Positions 26,125-35,111 are shown, numbered from the stretch's first letter. The stretch is 64,000 nt of DNA from JAJXZP01 sp963787185 (GCA_963787185.1 CAWBCC010000013.1:310001-374000); one strand, 5' to 3'. Translations and numbers: made by a program. Notes: generated from the sequence alone by a model not told the origin.

Positions 26125-26613
26125 TCACAGTCCTAGGAGCATCGCAAGCCTCGTCCAAAGGAGGCGGACGATGAATCTGGGCGGAAACGCTTTGAAAGCG
26201 GGTGCGTCCTTTGGAAGAACCGCGCCCTCGGGCTTGAACCGGGTCTGGACACGCATCTGAACTGGCGGTATCGGACCCAGGAGTCTGTCTCGGTAGAGTG
26301 AGAACCAATGCCCTTTCTCGTACTCGAGGTACATTGCCGAGTTACAACACGAGGCCACGACTCTTTTGGTAAACCGTTCTCCCTCCAGGCGGTGGTCCCG
26401 GAGCAGTTCTTTACCTTTCACGAAAGAGACCTTGTCCTTTCTGTAGAGGACGTAGGGAGTCCCTCCATCTTCCCCGAGAATCCGAGGCGCGCCTGGAAGC
26501 GATTCCAATTGGCGTGATGCCCGTTGACAATCGTCGCAGTAGCAGACGCTTGCCAGGATGGGTTTGCCTTTCGCTTCGAACTCTACCCGACCACAGGAAC
26601 AGCGAACTACCAT
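26125..26613 (-). CDS. GFA/CENP-V family zinc protein
   Basis: A 162-residue protein of the glutathione-dependent-formaldehyde-activating-enzyme-like family, which binds structural zinc. Cysteine pairs lie in RCSCGRVEF and CYCDDCQRAS, with a further CC at about residue 89. The start at ATG 26613 has AAGGAG upstream and gives MVVRCSCGRVEFEAKG, the family N-terminus. Actual substrates of most members are unknown. Convergent with the RHH gene at 26098. Confidence 0.82.
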   Translation of the reverse strand: MVVRCSCGRVEFEAKGKPILASVCYCDDCQRASRQLESLPGAPRILGEDGGTPYVLYRKDKVSFVKGKELLRDHRLEGERFTKRVVASCCNSAMYLEYEKGHWFSLYRDRLLGPIPPVQMRVQTRFKPEGAVLPKDAPAFKAFPPRFIVRLLWTRLAMLLGL

Positions 26614-26686
26614 CGGAATCTCCTTCACGTTTCGTCGTGAGTTTTTCCTCGGGAACGCCGTGAAGGCCAGACGTCCTGCTCGTCCA

Positions 26687-26999
26687 GTTCGCCGCACCGG
26701 CGTCTTGCCCGCCCTGCCGGGCGCACAAAAGAAACCGGCCGGCTGATAAGGCCGGCCGGAAGATCGCGTCAGGACGCGTCCTTTTTCAAGGGCCCGAGGC
26801 CCCCGGAAGTTCTCGACTTTCTACAGGTCCCAAGCCCTCATGGAGTGTCCATTCATCGACAACCTCCTTTTCCGCACTGATATGGCGGATCGTTCAGATA
26901 TGCCGGCACTTAAAAATATGCCATGGTCTCGGCCGCCGGTAAAGCGGAATCGTCGGAAATCGATCGATACCCGAACCTGTTCTGGTCCATCGTGAGCGA
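26687..26999. repeat. 313-bp repeat, copy 1
   Basis: Aligns at roughly 95% identity with 41619-41934. It contains a perfect 9-bp GC hairpin (26735-26759), a CATGGAGT-containing stretch, and ends at GTGAGCGA, exactly where a GyrI-like gene fragment begins. Both copies carry the same GyrI-like gene remnant immediately downstream, but with different internal deletions. Copy 1 abuts the GFA gene region on its left side. Confidence 0.93.
26727..26759 (-). terminator. Terminator-like hairpin with T-tract inside repeat copy 1
   Basis: On the minus strand CCGGCCGGC (26751-26759) and GCCGGCCGG (26735-26743) form a perfect stem followed by TTTCTTTT. The next minus-strand bases are GTGCGCCCGGCA, resembling a group IIC intron 5' end; those introns typically insert after terminators. 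No transcribed minus-strand gene lies directly upstream. Confidence 0.55.
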
Positions 27000-27189
27000 A
27001 GTAGACGTGGCCTTCCCCGTGGTAGCCTCTCTGGTGGGGGATCCGCGGATCGTGTCCGATTCTTTGCCCGCCGGCCGCTATGCCACTGCACTGTTTGTCG
27101 AGCATCCCGAAGAGCCGGATATGAGCACATGGAAAACGGAGCTGGCATTCCTGACAGCCGAGACGCCGGACCCGATGGCCTTTTCGTGA
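26999..27189 (+). pseudogene. GyrI-like (AraC effector-binding) domain remnant, copy 1
   Basis: Encodes EVDVAFPVVASLVGDPRIVS, then DSLPAGRYATALFVEHP, then jumps directly to EEPDMSTWKTELAFLTAET. In GyrI-like proteins the block between ALF and EEPDM is about 50 residues (acidic strand, LLSWAEGRGI, WYLSDP), so it is deleted here with the frame kept. The N-terminal strand block is missing too. The segments missing here are largely those kept in copy 2 at 41934-42226. The last 58 bp shared with copy 2 (27111-27168) are identical. Confidence 0.8.
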
Positions 27190-27195
27190 ATGGAA

Positions 27196-27480
27196 CTAGC
27201 TCTTTGAAAAAACTGCGGCAAACTCCTTCGCAAAGTGGTGGTCGGAGACAGCATAATCCGGGGGTAGCATCAGGGATGCGGCATCTGCTCCAATGAACGC
27301 CGAGATCAGGAATTGGGCGTCTTCCGCCAATCCTATAGACGCGGCAGCGCCAAGCACCTCGATCTCCTTTCGTCGCTCCTCCCTGTGACTGACAACCGAC
27401 AAAGCGTGACCCCTTTGTTCGAGCTCCTTCGTCAGTGGCATGCCTAGGTGTCCTAGCGATCCGGTAATCACGTCCGAATC
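27196..27480 (-). pseudogene. NmrA-like NAD(P)-binding protein, N-terminal remnant
   Basis: About 94 residues beginning DSDVITGSLGHLGMPLTKEL, a Rossmann start with a TGSLGHLG dinucleotide loop, followed by the VVSHREERRKEIEVLGA strand-helix of NmrA-like atypical SDRs. Intact relatives are about 280-300 residues and start with a methionine just before the first strand; here both the start and the C-terminal two thirds are lost. Confidence 0.65.
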
Positions 27481-27490
27481 GGGGGCGATG

Positions 27491-27604
27491 GTGCCACATA
27501 TCGCCATTGCTCTACGTGCAATGCATGAGCGCGTCTCCTGTCGTTGGACGGTTGAGGATCTGGCTGGGGTGGCCGGCATGTCCCGCTCCGCTTTCGCAGG
27601 TGGC
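27491..27604 (+). pseudogene. AraC-family regulator fragment
   Basis: About 38 codons reading HIAIALRAMHERVSCRWTVE then DLAGVAGMSRSAFAGG, which match the inter-domain helix and first helix-turn-helix of AraC regulators of the cupin_6 class. It is cut on both sides and sits between minus-strand fragments. Confidence 0.65.
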
Positions 27605-27609
27605 CGAGA

Positions 27610-27795
27610 AAATCGGGTATGATTCACAACCTCCTCCAGTATGCCCAAGGACTTGGTCGCCAGTCCGGAATCCTCCTGGGTTGCGTGCCCCGATCCGAAC
27701 AACTTCCCTGCATCCTCGACGGCCAGCGCCTCGAACGTAAGAGGATGTGAAGCCTCGTCCCGACCCTGACCGCGTACCTTGAGGTCGTCCATCAC
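27610..27795 (-). other. Unrecognised gene fragment
   Basis: An open minus-strand segment encoding FEALAVEDAGKLFGSGHATQ, EDSGLATKSLGILEEVVNHT and RF. The composition looks like real protein, but I do not recognise the family and no start or neighbours support a whole gene. It is part of a run of fragments between 27190 and 27800. Confidence 0.3.
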
Positions 27796-27866
27796 GGTTC
27801 TCTCTCAGCGTCGACAGGCTGTATCCGCTTTGCAGGCGGGTGGTTTCACCTGCTTGTCCGACTCAA

Positions 27867-28433
27867 CTACTTATTCCACCCTCTCTTCAAAAGGTGGAAC
27901 ACTACATCGAGGGCTTCCCGGGGGGATTCGGATTCCATTGCCCAGTTCGTCCCCATCTGGATGAGATGGGCGATGGCAGCGGCCTCTTCAATGCCGGTCT
28001 TCTTCTCTTTCCGAATGACCTGGGCCAGCGTTTCGGCCCTTCCCATCCAGACCCGTCTAGAGTATTCGGCAAGCTCGGGTGTCGCCTTCGTCAATTGGTG
28101 AAAGGCAGCGGACGCCTCAGAGAACACCTTGTTCTCCGGGAGGTCGAACCCATAGACGGACAAATAGAATCGGTGGAGGGAGTCCATAATCGAGCTCCCG
28201 GCCGGCCTCGATGTGACGGCCCTGACTAGGCCTTCGTCATACTCCTCGATCTCGTCGAAAACCATGGATTCTTTGCATGGAAAATACTTAAATACCGTTG
28301 TTACCGAGACTTCGGACAATTGGGCAATCTCGGCTACAGTGACGTTGTCATAGCCTTTCTCGAGAAACAGTCTGAGGGCCGTATCGCCGATCACTTTTCG
28401 AGTCTTGGCCTTCTTCAGCTCGCGCAATCCCAT
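27867..28433 (-). CDS. TetR-family transcription repressor
   Basis: A 188-residue regulator. The N-terminal DNA-binding domain is typical: KVIGDTALRLFLEKGYDNVT, VAEIAQLSEVSVTTVFKYFP, then a ligand domain from about residue 60. The frame is open further upstream, but ATG 28433 has AAGGA upstream and gives the normal length. It is divergent from a quinone oxidoreductase plus efflux pump operon, and likely represses that operon and itself through the palindrome at 28518-28538. Confidence 0.9.
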   Translation of the reverse strand: MGLRELKKAKTRKVIGDTALRLFLEKGYDNVTVAEIAQLSEVSVTTVFKYFPCKESMVFDEIEEYDEGLVRAVTSRPAGSSIMDSLHRFYLSVYGFDLPENKVFSEASAAFHQLTKATPELAEYSRRVWMGRAETLAQVIRKEKKTGIEEAAAIAHLIQMGTNWAMESESPREALDVVFHLLKRGWNK

Positions 28434-28517
28434 CTTAATGTGTCCTTTTTCGTTTTGGTCTTCCTGAAGAGAATATGGGGCCAGGATCAGAAAAGTCAAT
28501 ATAAAATGAAGTGAATC

Positions 28518-28538
28518 TATATATTGTGTCACTATATA
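28518..28538. promoter_or_regulatory. Palindromic operator candidate between tetR-like and oxidoreductase genes
   Basis: TATATA (28518-28523) and TATATA (28533-28538) flank a 9-nt core, TTGTGTCAC. It sits 12 nt before the -35 box of the oxidoreductase promoter and within the likely tetR promoter, the expected place for a TetR site. Confidence 0.45.
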
Positions 28539-28549
28539 AATGTAGTAAC

Positions 28550-28579
28550 TTGACATTTCCAATGTACTGAGCATATAAC
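28550..28579 (+). promoter_or_regulatory. Promoter of the oxidoreductase-efflux operon
   Basis: A consensus -35 box TTGACA (28550-28555) and -10 box TATAAC (28574-28579) are separated by 18 nt. The start codon is at 28629, leaving a leader of about 43 nt that contains the AAGGAG ribosome site. Confidence 0.7.
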
Positions 28580-28628
28580 GGAAACGAAAGCGATCACCCG
28601 AGTGGGTGGGCTTTCAAAGGAGCTTTTC

Positions 28629-29540
28629 ATGAAGGCAGTTCAATTCAATGAATATGGCGGCCCCGAGGTTCTGCGGGTGGTCGACGCCATCGAGCCGCAT
28701 GCCGGTCCCGGACAGCTGCGGATTGCCGTCCGGGCTGCCGGGGTCAACCTTTCGGACCTGATGAAGATCCGGGCCGGCACCTGGAAGGGCCAGCCGATTC
28801 CGCTTCCTTCGGGCGTCGGGGTCGAGGGAGCGGGCGTCGTGGATGAAGTCGGCGAAAACGTCTCCGACGTTTCCATCGGAGACGCCGTCTTCGGCTACGG
28901 TTTCGACATGTTGGCGCAATACGCGGTCCTGAGACCCTGGGGCTGGGCCCGCAAGCCTGACGATCTGAGCTTCGAAGAGGCGGGCGGGTTCCCGGTGGTC
29001 GTCGAAACGGCAACGCGTATCCTTGCCCAAGTCGGGGTGAAGGCCGGTGAGACGCTTCTGGTGAGCGGAGCCTCCGGTGGCATCGGAACCGCGGCGGTCC
29101 AGTTCGCGCGTTACCGCGGGATCACCGTGATAGGTACCGCGAGCGCCCGGAACCAGGATTACCTGCGCGCTCTCGGCGCCATCCCGACGACCTACGGACC
29201 GGGCCTAGTTGAACGGGTCAGGAAGCTCGCGCCGACCGGCGTGAATGCCGCCCTCGATATCGCCGGCTCGAGCGTCATCCCCGAGCTGATCGAGCTGGTC
29301 GGCAATCCTTCCCGCGTCGTCTCCGTTGCCGATTTCACCGCGCCACAGTACGGTGCGCAGCTGTCTCTCGCGGCTCAGAGGAATCCGGAGCTGGCCTTGG
29401 TCGAGGCGGCGCGGCTGTATTCGAAAGGTGCTTTCCGCCTGCCCTTGGGACAGACCTTCCCCCTCGCCCAAGCCTCAGAGGCGTACAAACTCTGCGCCGA
29501 AGGGCATACCACGGGCAAGCTGGTGATCACTGTCTCCTAA
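28629..29540 (+). CDS. Quinone oxidoreductase-type medium-chain dehydrogenase
   Basis: A 303-residue NADPH-dependent MDR oxidoreductase without zinc ligands. The N-terminal GroES-like domain starts MKAVQFNEYGGPEVL, and the Rossmann motif is VSGASGGIGTAAVQFA. Start ATG 28629 has AAAGGAG 7 nt before it. It reduces quinones or enals in the cytoplasm, so it probably detoxifies an electrophile. It is followed 8 nt later by an efflux pump and is controlled by the divergent TetR protein. Confidence 0.9.
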   Translation: MKAVQFNEYGGPEVLRVVDAIEPHAGPGQLRIAVRAAGVNLSDLMKIRAGTWKGQPIPLPSGVGVEGAGVVDEVGENVSDVSIGDAVFGYGFDMLAQYAVLRPWGWARKPDDLSFEEAGGFPVVVETATRILAQVGVKAGETLLVSGASGGIGTAAVQFARYRGITVIGTASARNQDYLRALGAIPTTYGPGLVERVRKLAPTGVNAALDIAGSSVIPELIELVGNPSRVVSVADFTAPQYGAQLSLAAQRNPELALVEAARLYSKGAFRLPLGQTFPLAQASEAYKLCAEGHTTGKLVITVS

Positions 29541-29548
29541 AGGAGATC

Positions 29549-31129
29549 ATGCATACAAATCCATATACGCAATTCATGACGGCTGATCCGACAATCCGCG
29601 AAAGCCGCCGGCGTCGCACAATCCTGATTGGGGTGTGCACTGCCCTCATGGCAGTCATGGCGTCGGCGTCCGGACTGAATGTCGCCCAGCCGCAACTCGC
29701 CCTCGCATTCGACGCATCGCAAAGCGACATCCTGTGGATGATCAACATCTACACCATCACCCTGGCCGCGTTGCTGTTGCCTCTCGGCGCAATCGGCGAC
29801 CGCTGGGGTCGCAAACCTGTCCTGATCGCGGGCCTGGTCGTCTTTGGCGCGGCAAGCGCGGCGGCGGGTCTGGCCCCCACTACCGAGGTCATGCTCGCCG
29901 CGCGATTCCTCTGCGGCGTCGGCGCGGCGATGATCATGCCCGTCACCCTCGCGGTCATTACCTCGACCTTCCCGGCCGAAGAGCGTTCCAAGGCGATCGG
30001 CGTGTGGTCCGCCGTCGCCGGTGGCGGTGGCATCCTGGGGATGTTCGTGTCGGCCCTCCTGGTAGACGTGGCCAGTTGGCGATGGCTCTTCGTCCTGCCG
30101 GTCGTTCTCGTCCTCGCGGCCCTCCCCATGGCGCTGCGAGCCATCCCGAACTCGCGCGAAGTACCCGAGCACAAATTCGACCTCGTCGGTGCGCTGACAT
30201 CCCTGGTCGCCGTGGTCGGGTTCATCTTTGCTCTCACCGAGGGACCCGAACAAGGATGGACCACTCCCGTAACCCTGCTGAGCCTCCTGTTCGGCATCGG
30301 CGGAGCCATCGGTTTTGTGCTGTGGGAACTGCGTCAAGCGGCCCCGCTGCTGGACGTCAGGCTGTTCCGAACGCGGGCCCTTGCTAGCGGCTCGGTGTCG
30401 CTGCTCGCGGTCTTCGGCGTGCCGTCAGGGATCTTCTTGGTTCTCTACCCCTACTTCCAGGCGGTGCTCGGCTGGTCCGCTCTAGTCTCTACCCTCGCGT
30501 GCATGCCGATGCTCGTGCTGATGATAGCCTGCTCCGGCCTCGCCCCGCGACTGGCGGGCCGGATCGGAGTTCGCCTGGCGATGGCGACCGGGATATTCCT
30601 GGGCGGTGCCGGATTGGCCCTCATGGCGATCCTCGTCTCGGTCGACGGCGGCTACCTTTCTATCCTGCCGGGTTATGTCGTCATGGGACTCGGCATGGGC
30701 CTAGCGATGACCCCCTCCACCGAGGCCATCACCTCGTCACTGCCGCGCGAACGGCAAGGTGTCGCCTCCGCGCTCAATGATATCGCCAGGGAATTCGGCA
30801 GCGGCCTCGGCATCGCTCTGCTGGGAGCGGTCTTGACCGCCGGATACGGCAACGCGATCAACTCGCATCTGGTAGGAGTTCCCGCCAGCGCCGCCGACAC
30901 CGCCCGCAAAGGCATAGCCAGCGCTCTCTCAATCGCCGACGAAGACGGCCCCTACTCGAAAGCGCTGTTCCGGTCCGCGCAAGAGTCATTCGTCCAGGGC
31001 TGGCGGCAAGCCATGTGGGCGGGGGTCATCGTGATGACGATCGTGCTTGTCTACATTCTCGTTCGAGGTCCCGAGCGCGCAAGTTCGCAGTCGCACAGGC
31101 CCACCACGCCGCCTTCGATCGCTCCTTGA
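29549..31129 (+). CDS. DHA2-family (EmrB/QacA-like) efflux transporter
   Basis: A 526-residue inner-membrane drug/H+ antiporter with about fourteen helices, the DHA2 length. Motif A reads GAIGDRWGRKPVLIAG and the antiporter motif C region appears near residue 160. AAAGGAG lies 5 nt before the ATG at 29549. It is cotranscribed with the oxidoreductase, so detoxification and export of the same inducer is likely. Confidence 0.92.
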   Translation: MHTNPYTQFMTADPTIRESRRRRTILIGVCTALMAVMASASGLNVAQPQLALAFDASQSDILWMINIYTITLAALLLPLGAIGDRWGRKPVLIAGLVVFGAASAAAGLAPTTEVMLAARFLCGVGAAMIMPVTLAVITSTFPAEERSKAIGVWSAVAGGGGILGMFVSALLVDVASWRWLFVLPVVLVLAALPMALRAIPNSREVPEHKFDLVGALTSLVAVVGFIFALTEGPEQGWTTPVTLLSLLFGIGGAIGFVLWELRQAAPLLDVRLFRTRALASGSVSLLAVFGVPSGIFLVLYPYFQAVLGWSALVSTLACMPMLVLMIACSGLAPRLAGRIGVRLAMATGIFLGGAGLALMAILVSVDGGYLSILPGYVVMGLGMGLAMTPSTEAITSSLPRERQGVASALNDIAREFGSGLGIALLGAVLTAGYGNAINSHLVGVPASAADTARKGIASALSIADEDGPYSKALFRSAQESFVQGWRQAMWAGVIVMTIVLVYILVRGPERASSQSHRPTTPPSIAP

Positions 31130-31278
31130 GGACCGGCTCTCCTTAATTCATGGCCATGGATTCCGTTGCCGTTGAAACGGGTTCCTTCAACTACACGACC
31201 TCCACTTCGGTGACATGAATTTAGGATTCTAATATTACCCACAAGTTCCAGAAGCGCCTAATGCATCAAAATATCTGT

Positions 31279-32263
31279 TCAAGAGCCAGTCCGAGGAGGC
31301 TCAAAGTCAGCGCGTAAAAGGTTGTATAGTTGAACGCGATTTTTGATTCCAGTTTTCTGATAAATTTTCGTAAAGATGGTTTTCCACCGTCCGCGTAGAG
31401 ATAAAGAGCCTCTTTGCGAGCTCATCATTGCTGAGCCCCTGTAGCAGGGCCGAAACCACCTCGAGCTCTCGCTCACTTAAACCAAATCGCTCGGCAAAGA
31501 AAGGCGACGGTACATCACCGACCACGTATTTCGGCCTCCTGAAGCTGTTGTGTGCATGCAGCATGGTCGATATCGATGCGGCTCCGATCAATACGAGAAG
31601 CCCGAGGCTTGTGAAACCCGAGAATGACAACAGGTTGAACTCTTCAAGTACTATTACGGGAAGGAGAATCGACATCGCGCAGATTTGGGCGATGACAGCT
31701 TTATACAGATTTCTGTCTGGCAACCGGGACTGGAACGCCATGGTGAGACCGAGAGCTATGGCGATCAGGGCGAACAGGGTAACCCGCAGTAGATTATGCG
31801 ACAATGCCGGCGCCAACAGGGCTGTGTTCCATATCGAGGCGACGCGGAAGATCGCGAGCGCAGCAATAATGCCCGTGGCGATATCGAGGAGGCGGTAGAC
31901 GAACGGCCGTCGCACCGTCCCGAAGGCTGCGACGAGAAATCTTGGTAAGGAGTGCGCAACGAGAATCGTGCCCAGCACCGACCATGCGATGTGTAAGACT
32001 CCCGTTGATGCGATGTCATCTTCGACCCCGGCGATGGAGGCCAGATTAAAACCCAGGACGCTCATGGCGAAACAGGACAGCCCGGCCATGCATATCGACT
32101 GCCATAAGGCAGCCCTATGCCGGTAAATACCAAAATAGCTGAGGCACAGAGTCGTCGCGGATGTCGCGAGGAGGAGGACGACGATGGAAGCGTACAGACC
32201 TTGTCCCGCCACGATGGGGAGAAAGTACAGCATTAGCCATGCAGCTGCCAAGATGGCCTGCAC
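31279..32263 (-). pseudogene. Membrane-anchored LuxR-family regulator, frameshifted near the C-terminus
   Basis: About seven hydrophobic helices in residues 1-240 are followed by a LuxR helix-turn-helix (FGLSERELEVVSALLQGLSN, then DELAKRLFISTRTVENHLY). The main frame then goes wrong (ENLSENWNQKSR) and stops at 31307. A one-base removal near 31366-31370 restores KIYQKTGIKNRVQLYNLL and a stop at 31279, the normal end of the last LuxR helix. So one inserted base breaks the final dimerisation helix. The start is GTG 32263 with GAGG 6 nt upstream. A signal-responsive membrane transcription factor, or what is left of one. Confidence 0.75.
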
Positions 32264-32412
32264 GGTCGCCTCGGATCGGCAGGCTAGTCAAAGAAAAGAG
32301 GTGGATATCTGCAATCAAATGAGTGGATTTACGCATAGCCATGCGACAGTGAAGCCGCTTATAAATTCGGATGGTTCACCGGCATCCGATGCCACCCGTG
32401 GAGGTCAGAGTC

Positions 32413-33228
32413 ATGACAATCTCAGCCCAGCTTATCTCAAGCGGGATACAATTCTTGGAAGGAGTCGGCGTCGGTTCTTTCGGTGGGTTCATCTCGGGAC
32501 TCCTCGGCATCACCGCGGGAGGGGTGCTTGTTCCGGCCATCGTCATCATCCTTGGATTTAGCCAACACCGCGCCCAAGCCCTGTCCCTCGCCGCCTTGCT
32601 TCCCCCAACCAGCATTCACGGCGTCCTCCAGTATCGAAGACGGGGGCATGAGATCTCACCTCGCGAAGTCACGCTGCTGGCGCTCGCCTTCTTGGCCGGC
32701 TCTTTCTGCGGTGCGTCGATCGCGGGCGTGATCTCCGACCGCCCATTGCGCTGGATGTACGTCGGGTATCTGGTGCTCCTCACTCTCCTGCTGATCCTGC
32801 GGCATAAGGATGGACCTGAAGCTCCCGACAGAGAGGAGGACATAGTATCTAGCCGATCTGAAACTATGGCCTTGCTCATTATCGGCTTGATCGCGGGAAT
32901 TTCATCCGGGCTGCTCGGTATCGGCGGCGGGCTTGCCATCACCGTCGGCATGGCCGGCCTTATGGGTCGGCCTCAACACCAGGCTCAGGCCTTGAGCCTG
33001 GCGGTATGCTTGCTGCCGACAGGTCTCCCGGGGGTCTGGGTCTATGTATCGCGCGATCCACACTTCCCTTGGATTCTTCTCATCGGCCTGGTACTGGGCC
33101 TGTTGCTCGGGACTTCCGTAGGGGCGAAAGCGGCGACGAGGCTTGAATCCCGGCAGTTGAGGTACGGTCTTTTGGTTCTGATATCGCTGAACGTCGTCCT
33201 GATGACCTGGGAAGCGATCAAAGTATAA
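32413..33228 (+). CDS. TauE/SafE-family sulfite/organosulfur exporter
   Basis: A 271-residue membrane protein with about eight helices. Two related halves carry the family glycine signatures, GGFISGLLGITAGGVLVPAI and, after residue 150, AGISSGLLGIGGGLAITVGM. The ATG at 32413 has GGAGG 9 nt upstream; an open frame extends to 32371. Members export sulfite, sulfoacetate or similar anions. No sulfur genes are adjacent. Confidence 0.88.
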   Translation: MTISAQLISSGIQFLEGVGVGSFGGFISGLLGITAGGVLVPAIVIILGFSQHRAQALSLAALLPPTSIHGVLQYRRRGHEISPREVTLLALAFLAGSFCGASIAGVISDRPLRWMYVGYLVLLTLLLILRHKDGPEAPDREEDIVSSRSETMALLIIGLIAGISSGLLGIGGGLAITVGMAGLMGRPQHQAQALSLAVCLLPTGLPGVWVYVSRDPHFPWILLIGLVLGLLLGTSVGAKAATRLESRQLRYGLLVLISLNVVLMTWEAIKV

Positions 33229-33579
33229 CGCGTTGTTTCGCGCGCTAGAGTCTGGGCTCTCTGAAAGTAAAAGGCTCTTCGCCGACCACCTCGTGAAGTT
33301 GATGCTCCCAGTTATCTGCTTTCTGAAACACCGTGCCGGAAATGAAAATCGCAAAGGCGGTCGTTTCCATTGAGGAGCGGAGCGGGACAGGAAGCTTTCA
33401 TCCGGGATGTTAGAAAATCAGGAACGGACTCGTGTAGGCGATGCAGGGCCGCGCTGGGACGGTCGATGAATCGATTAGGAAGATCAGGTTGCGCCAGTAG
33501 CCGGGGGCGGCTCAGTGTGAAGCGACAGCGTCGACCGCTGCGCCGTCACTCGTCACTTTCAACCGACATTCAAGCGGTG
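33229..33579. other. Intergenic stretch with a possible remnant
   Basis: No complete gene. On the minus strand at about 33250-33365 a short frame reads TAFAIFISGTVFQKADNWEH then QLHEVVGEEPFTFREPRL, which looks like a real protein end, but I do not recognise it. The remainder shows nothing. Confidence 0.35.
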
Positions 33580-34170
33580 TCAGAACACAAACGGAATCAG
33601 CCTCCAGCTCTTGGACATGTAGTCCAAGTATTCATTACCGAACGTTTCCATGAGCATCCGCTCTTCAGTCATAATTCTTCTAACGAACGTCGGAATAAGC
33701 ACAGCCAAGATGATCGCGGTGGTTATACCGTTAGCGGTTGCGACGGCCGAACCTACAAATAGCAGAATGTCGCCCAGATACCCTGGATGACGGAAGGATC
33801 GATAAATTCCGTAAGAGATTACATGCTGCCCCTCGCGCATTTGGAGTGTTCTTGTAAAGAATTTCCCGAGGGTCCTCATAGCAACCACACGAATAGAAAA
33901 TCCACCAGCCATGAGTAAGCCGCCGACGATAGTGAACATAAGGTGAGGCTCAATAACGCCAAAATGGAACTGATCAAGTATGGCGGTGAGAAATAGAAGA
34001 AGCCAGGAGGAAGGGAATGCAATCCCTATCAGCTTGGTTGTACCCTTGTCGTGTTGAGTAGGTTCCCTCGATTTTGCGATAGAGTCCTTGCGAAGGAGAG
34101 GGTCAACTCCTACATAGATTCCCAGATTCATAACCGCTACAACCAAAGAAATAAAAGCTGAATCACGCAA
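33580..34170 (-). CDS. Isoprenylcysteine-carboxyl-methyltransferase-like membrane protein
   Basis: A 196-residue membrane protein with about five helices. The C-terminal half has the PEMT/ICMT signature: GIYRSFRHPGYLGDILLFVG, then RIMTEERMLMETFGNEYLDY. Such bacterial homologs methylate small lipids or amines using SAM; the substrate is unknown. A frame extends to 34203, but TTG 34170 (LRDSAFISLVV) has GGAGG 6 nt upstream, so I choose it with some doubt. Confidence 0.8.
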   Translation of the reverse strand: MRDSAFISLVVAVMNLGIYVGVDPLLRKDSIAKSREPTQHDKGTTKLIGIAFPSSWLLLFLTAILDQFHFGVIEPHLMFTIVGGLLMAGGFSIRVVAMRTLGKFFTRTLQMREGQHVISYGIYRSFRHPGYLGDILLFVGSAVATANGITTAIILAVLIPTFVRRIMTEERMLMETFGNEYLDYMSKSWRLIPFVF

Positions 34171-34365
34171 AATCTGCCTCCGCCATCCAAGCTGACAAAA
34201 CAAATTCTACACTCTGAATACATATTGGAAAAGGAAGTATTTTGGGCCAAGATCTCCCATTTGGCTCCTGTCTCACTGTCTCCGTGGACATTGCATCTTC
34301 GCGCGCATTCCTGTCTCGCACATTCCGCTGATTATTCAAGCGCCCGAGCCGACCCCTACCGTGGC

Positions 34366-34413
34366 TTGACACATTACAAAGGTACCTGTATATTCCAAGA
34401 CAGAAGGTACCTT
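34366..34413 (+). promoter_or_regulatory. MarR-gene promoter with two palindromic operators
   Basis: -35 TTGACA (34366-34371) and -10 TATATT (34389-34394) with a 17-nt spacer. Two copies of the palindrome AAGGTACCT(G/T) lie at 34379-34388 (inside the spacer) and 34404-34413 (at the start site), 25 bp centre to centre. This is the arrangement expected if the MarR protein represses its own operon. Confidence 0.75.
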
Positions 34414-34441
34414 CATACTAAGTTCGATACGGAGGAACGAT

Positions 34442-35041
34442 ATGGACAACGATAAACATGATCTTCTCGAGCAGCTTTTCCATCTGGCGGGCTTGCTGCG
34501 CCGCAGGACGATGCAGATGCACGGGGAGCGCGGCCCCCTGAGTTCGCGGCATCAGGGGCAGGGTAGGGTTCTGGCCCTCCTCAAGCTTAAGCCCGAAGTC
34601 AGCCAAAAGGAGCTCTCCACCATACTGGATATTCGATCCCAGTCCTTGGGCGAGCTCCTCGCCAAGCTCGAGCGCCAGGGATACGTGACACGGACGCCCT
34701 CGGAAGAGGATCGCCGCGGCATGAATATCAGCCTGACCGAGGCCGGTAAGATCGAGTCGGAAAAGCAGGACGAGAAGGCCGATTTTGACTCCTTCTTCGA
34801 CTGCCTCGAGACCGAGGAGCAAAAGAAGCTCGGCGAGTCTCTCGAGCGCTTGAGCCGGCGTCTCGAGGAAGAGATTGCGGCTGCCGGCGGAGAGGGCGAT
34901 GTGCCGTCGGCCTTCGGCGCGTGGCACAGAGGCTTCGGTCGCCCCGGCGGATTCCCCGGCTTCGACCGGGGCCATGGCGGGGACAGGCGACCGCACTTCG
35001 GCGGTCGCGGCTTCGGGCGCCCCACGGCGGAGGACGAGTAG
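34442..35041 (+). CDS. MarR-family regulator with Gly/His/Arg-rich tail
   Basis: A 199-residue winged-helix regulator: helix pair SQKELSTILDIRSQSLGELL and wing GYVTRTPSEEDRRGMNISLT between residues 50 and 105. After residue 155 comes a low-complexity tail rich in Gly, Phe, His and Arg (e.g. HRGFGRPGGFPGFDRGHGGD). Such tails are common in the small MarR regulators placed upstream of this type of ABC exporter. GGAGG lies 6 nt before the ATG. It likely controls itself and the ABC pair at 35210-39234 through the palindromes at 34379-34413. Confidence 0.9.
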   Translation: MDNDKHDLLEQLFHLAGLLRRRTMQMHGERGPLSSRHQGQGRVLALLKLKPEVSQKELSTILDIRSQSLGELLAKLERQGYVTRTPSEEDRRGMNISLTEAGKIESEKQDEKADFDSFFDCLETEEQKKLGESLERLSRRLEEEIAAAGGEGDVPSAFGAWHRGFGRPGGFPGFDRGHGGDRRPHFGGRGFGRPTAEDE

Positions 35042-35111
35042 GATGTAGGCTCCGGCGCATCGGCGATAAATCGTTTTCGACTCGCTTCCCTAAATAAAGC
35101 GAATTGACTCG

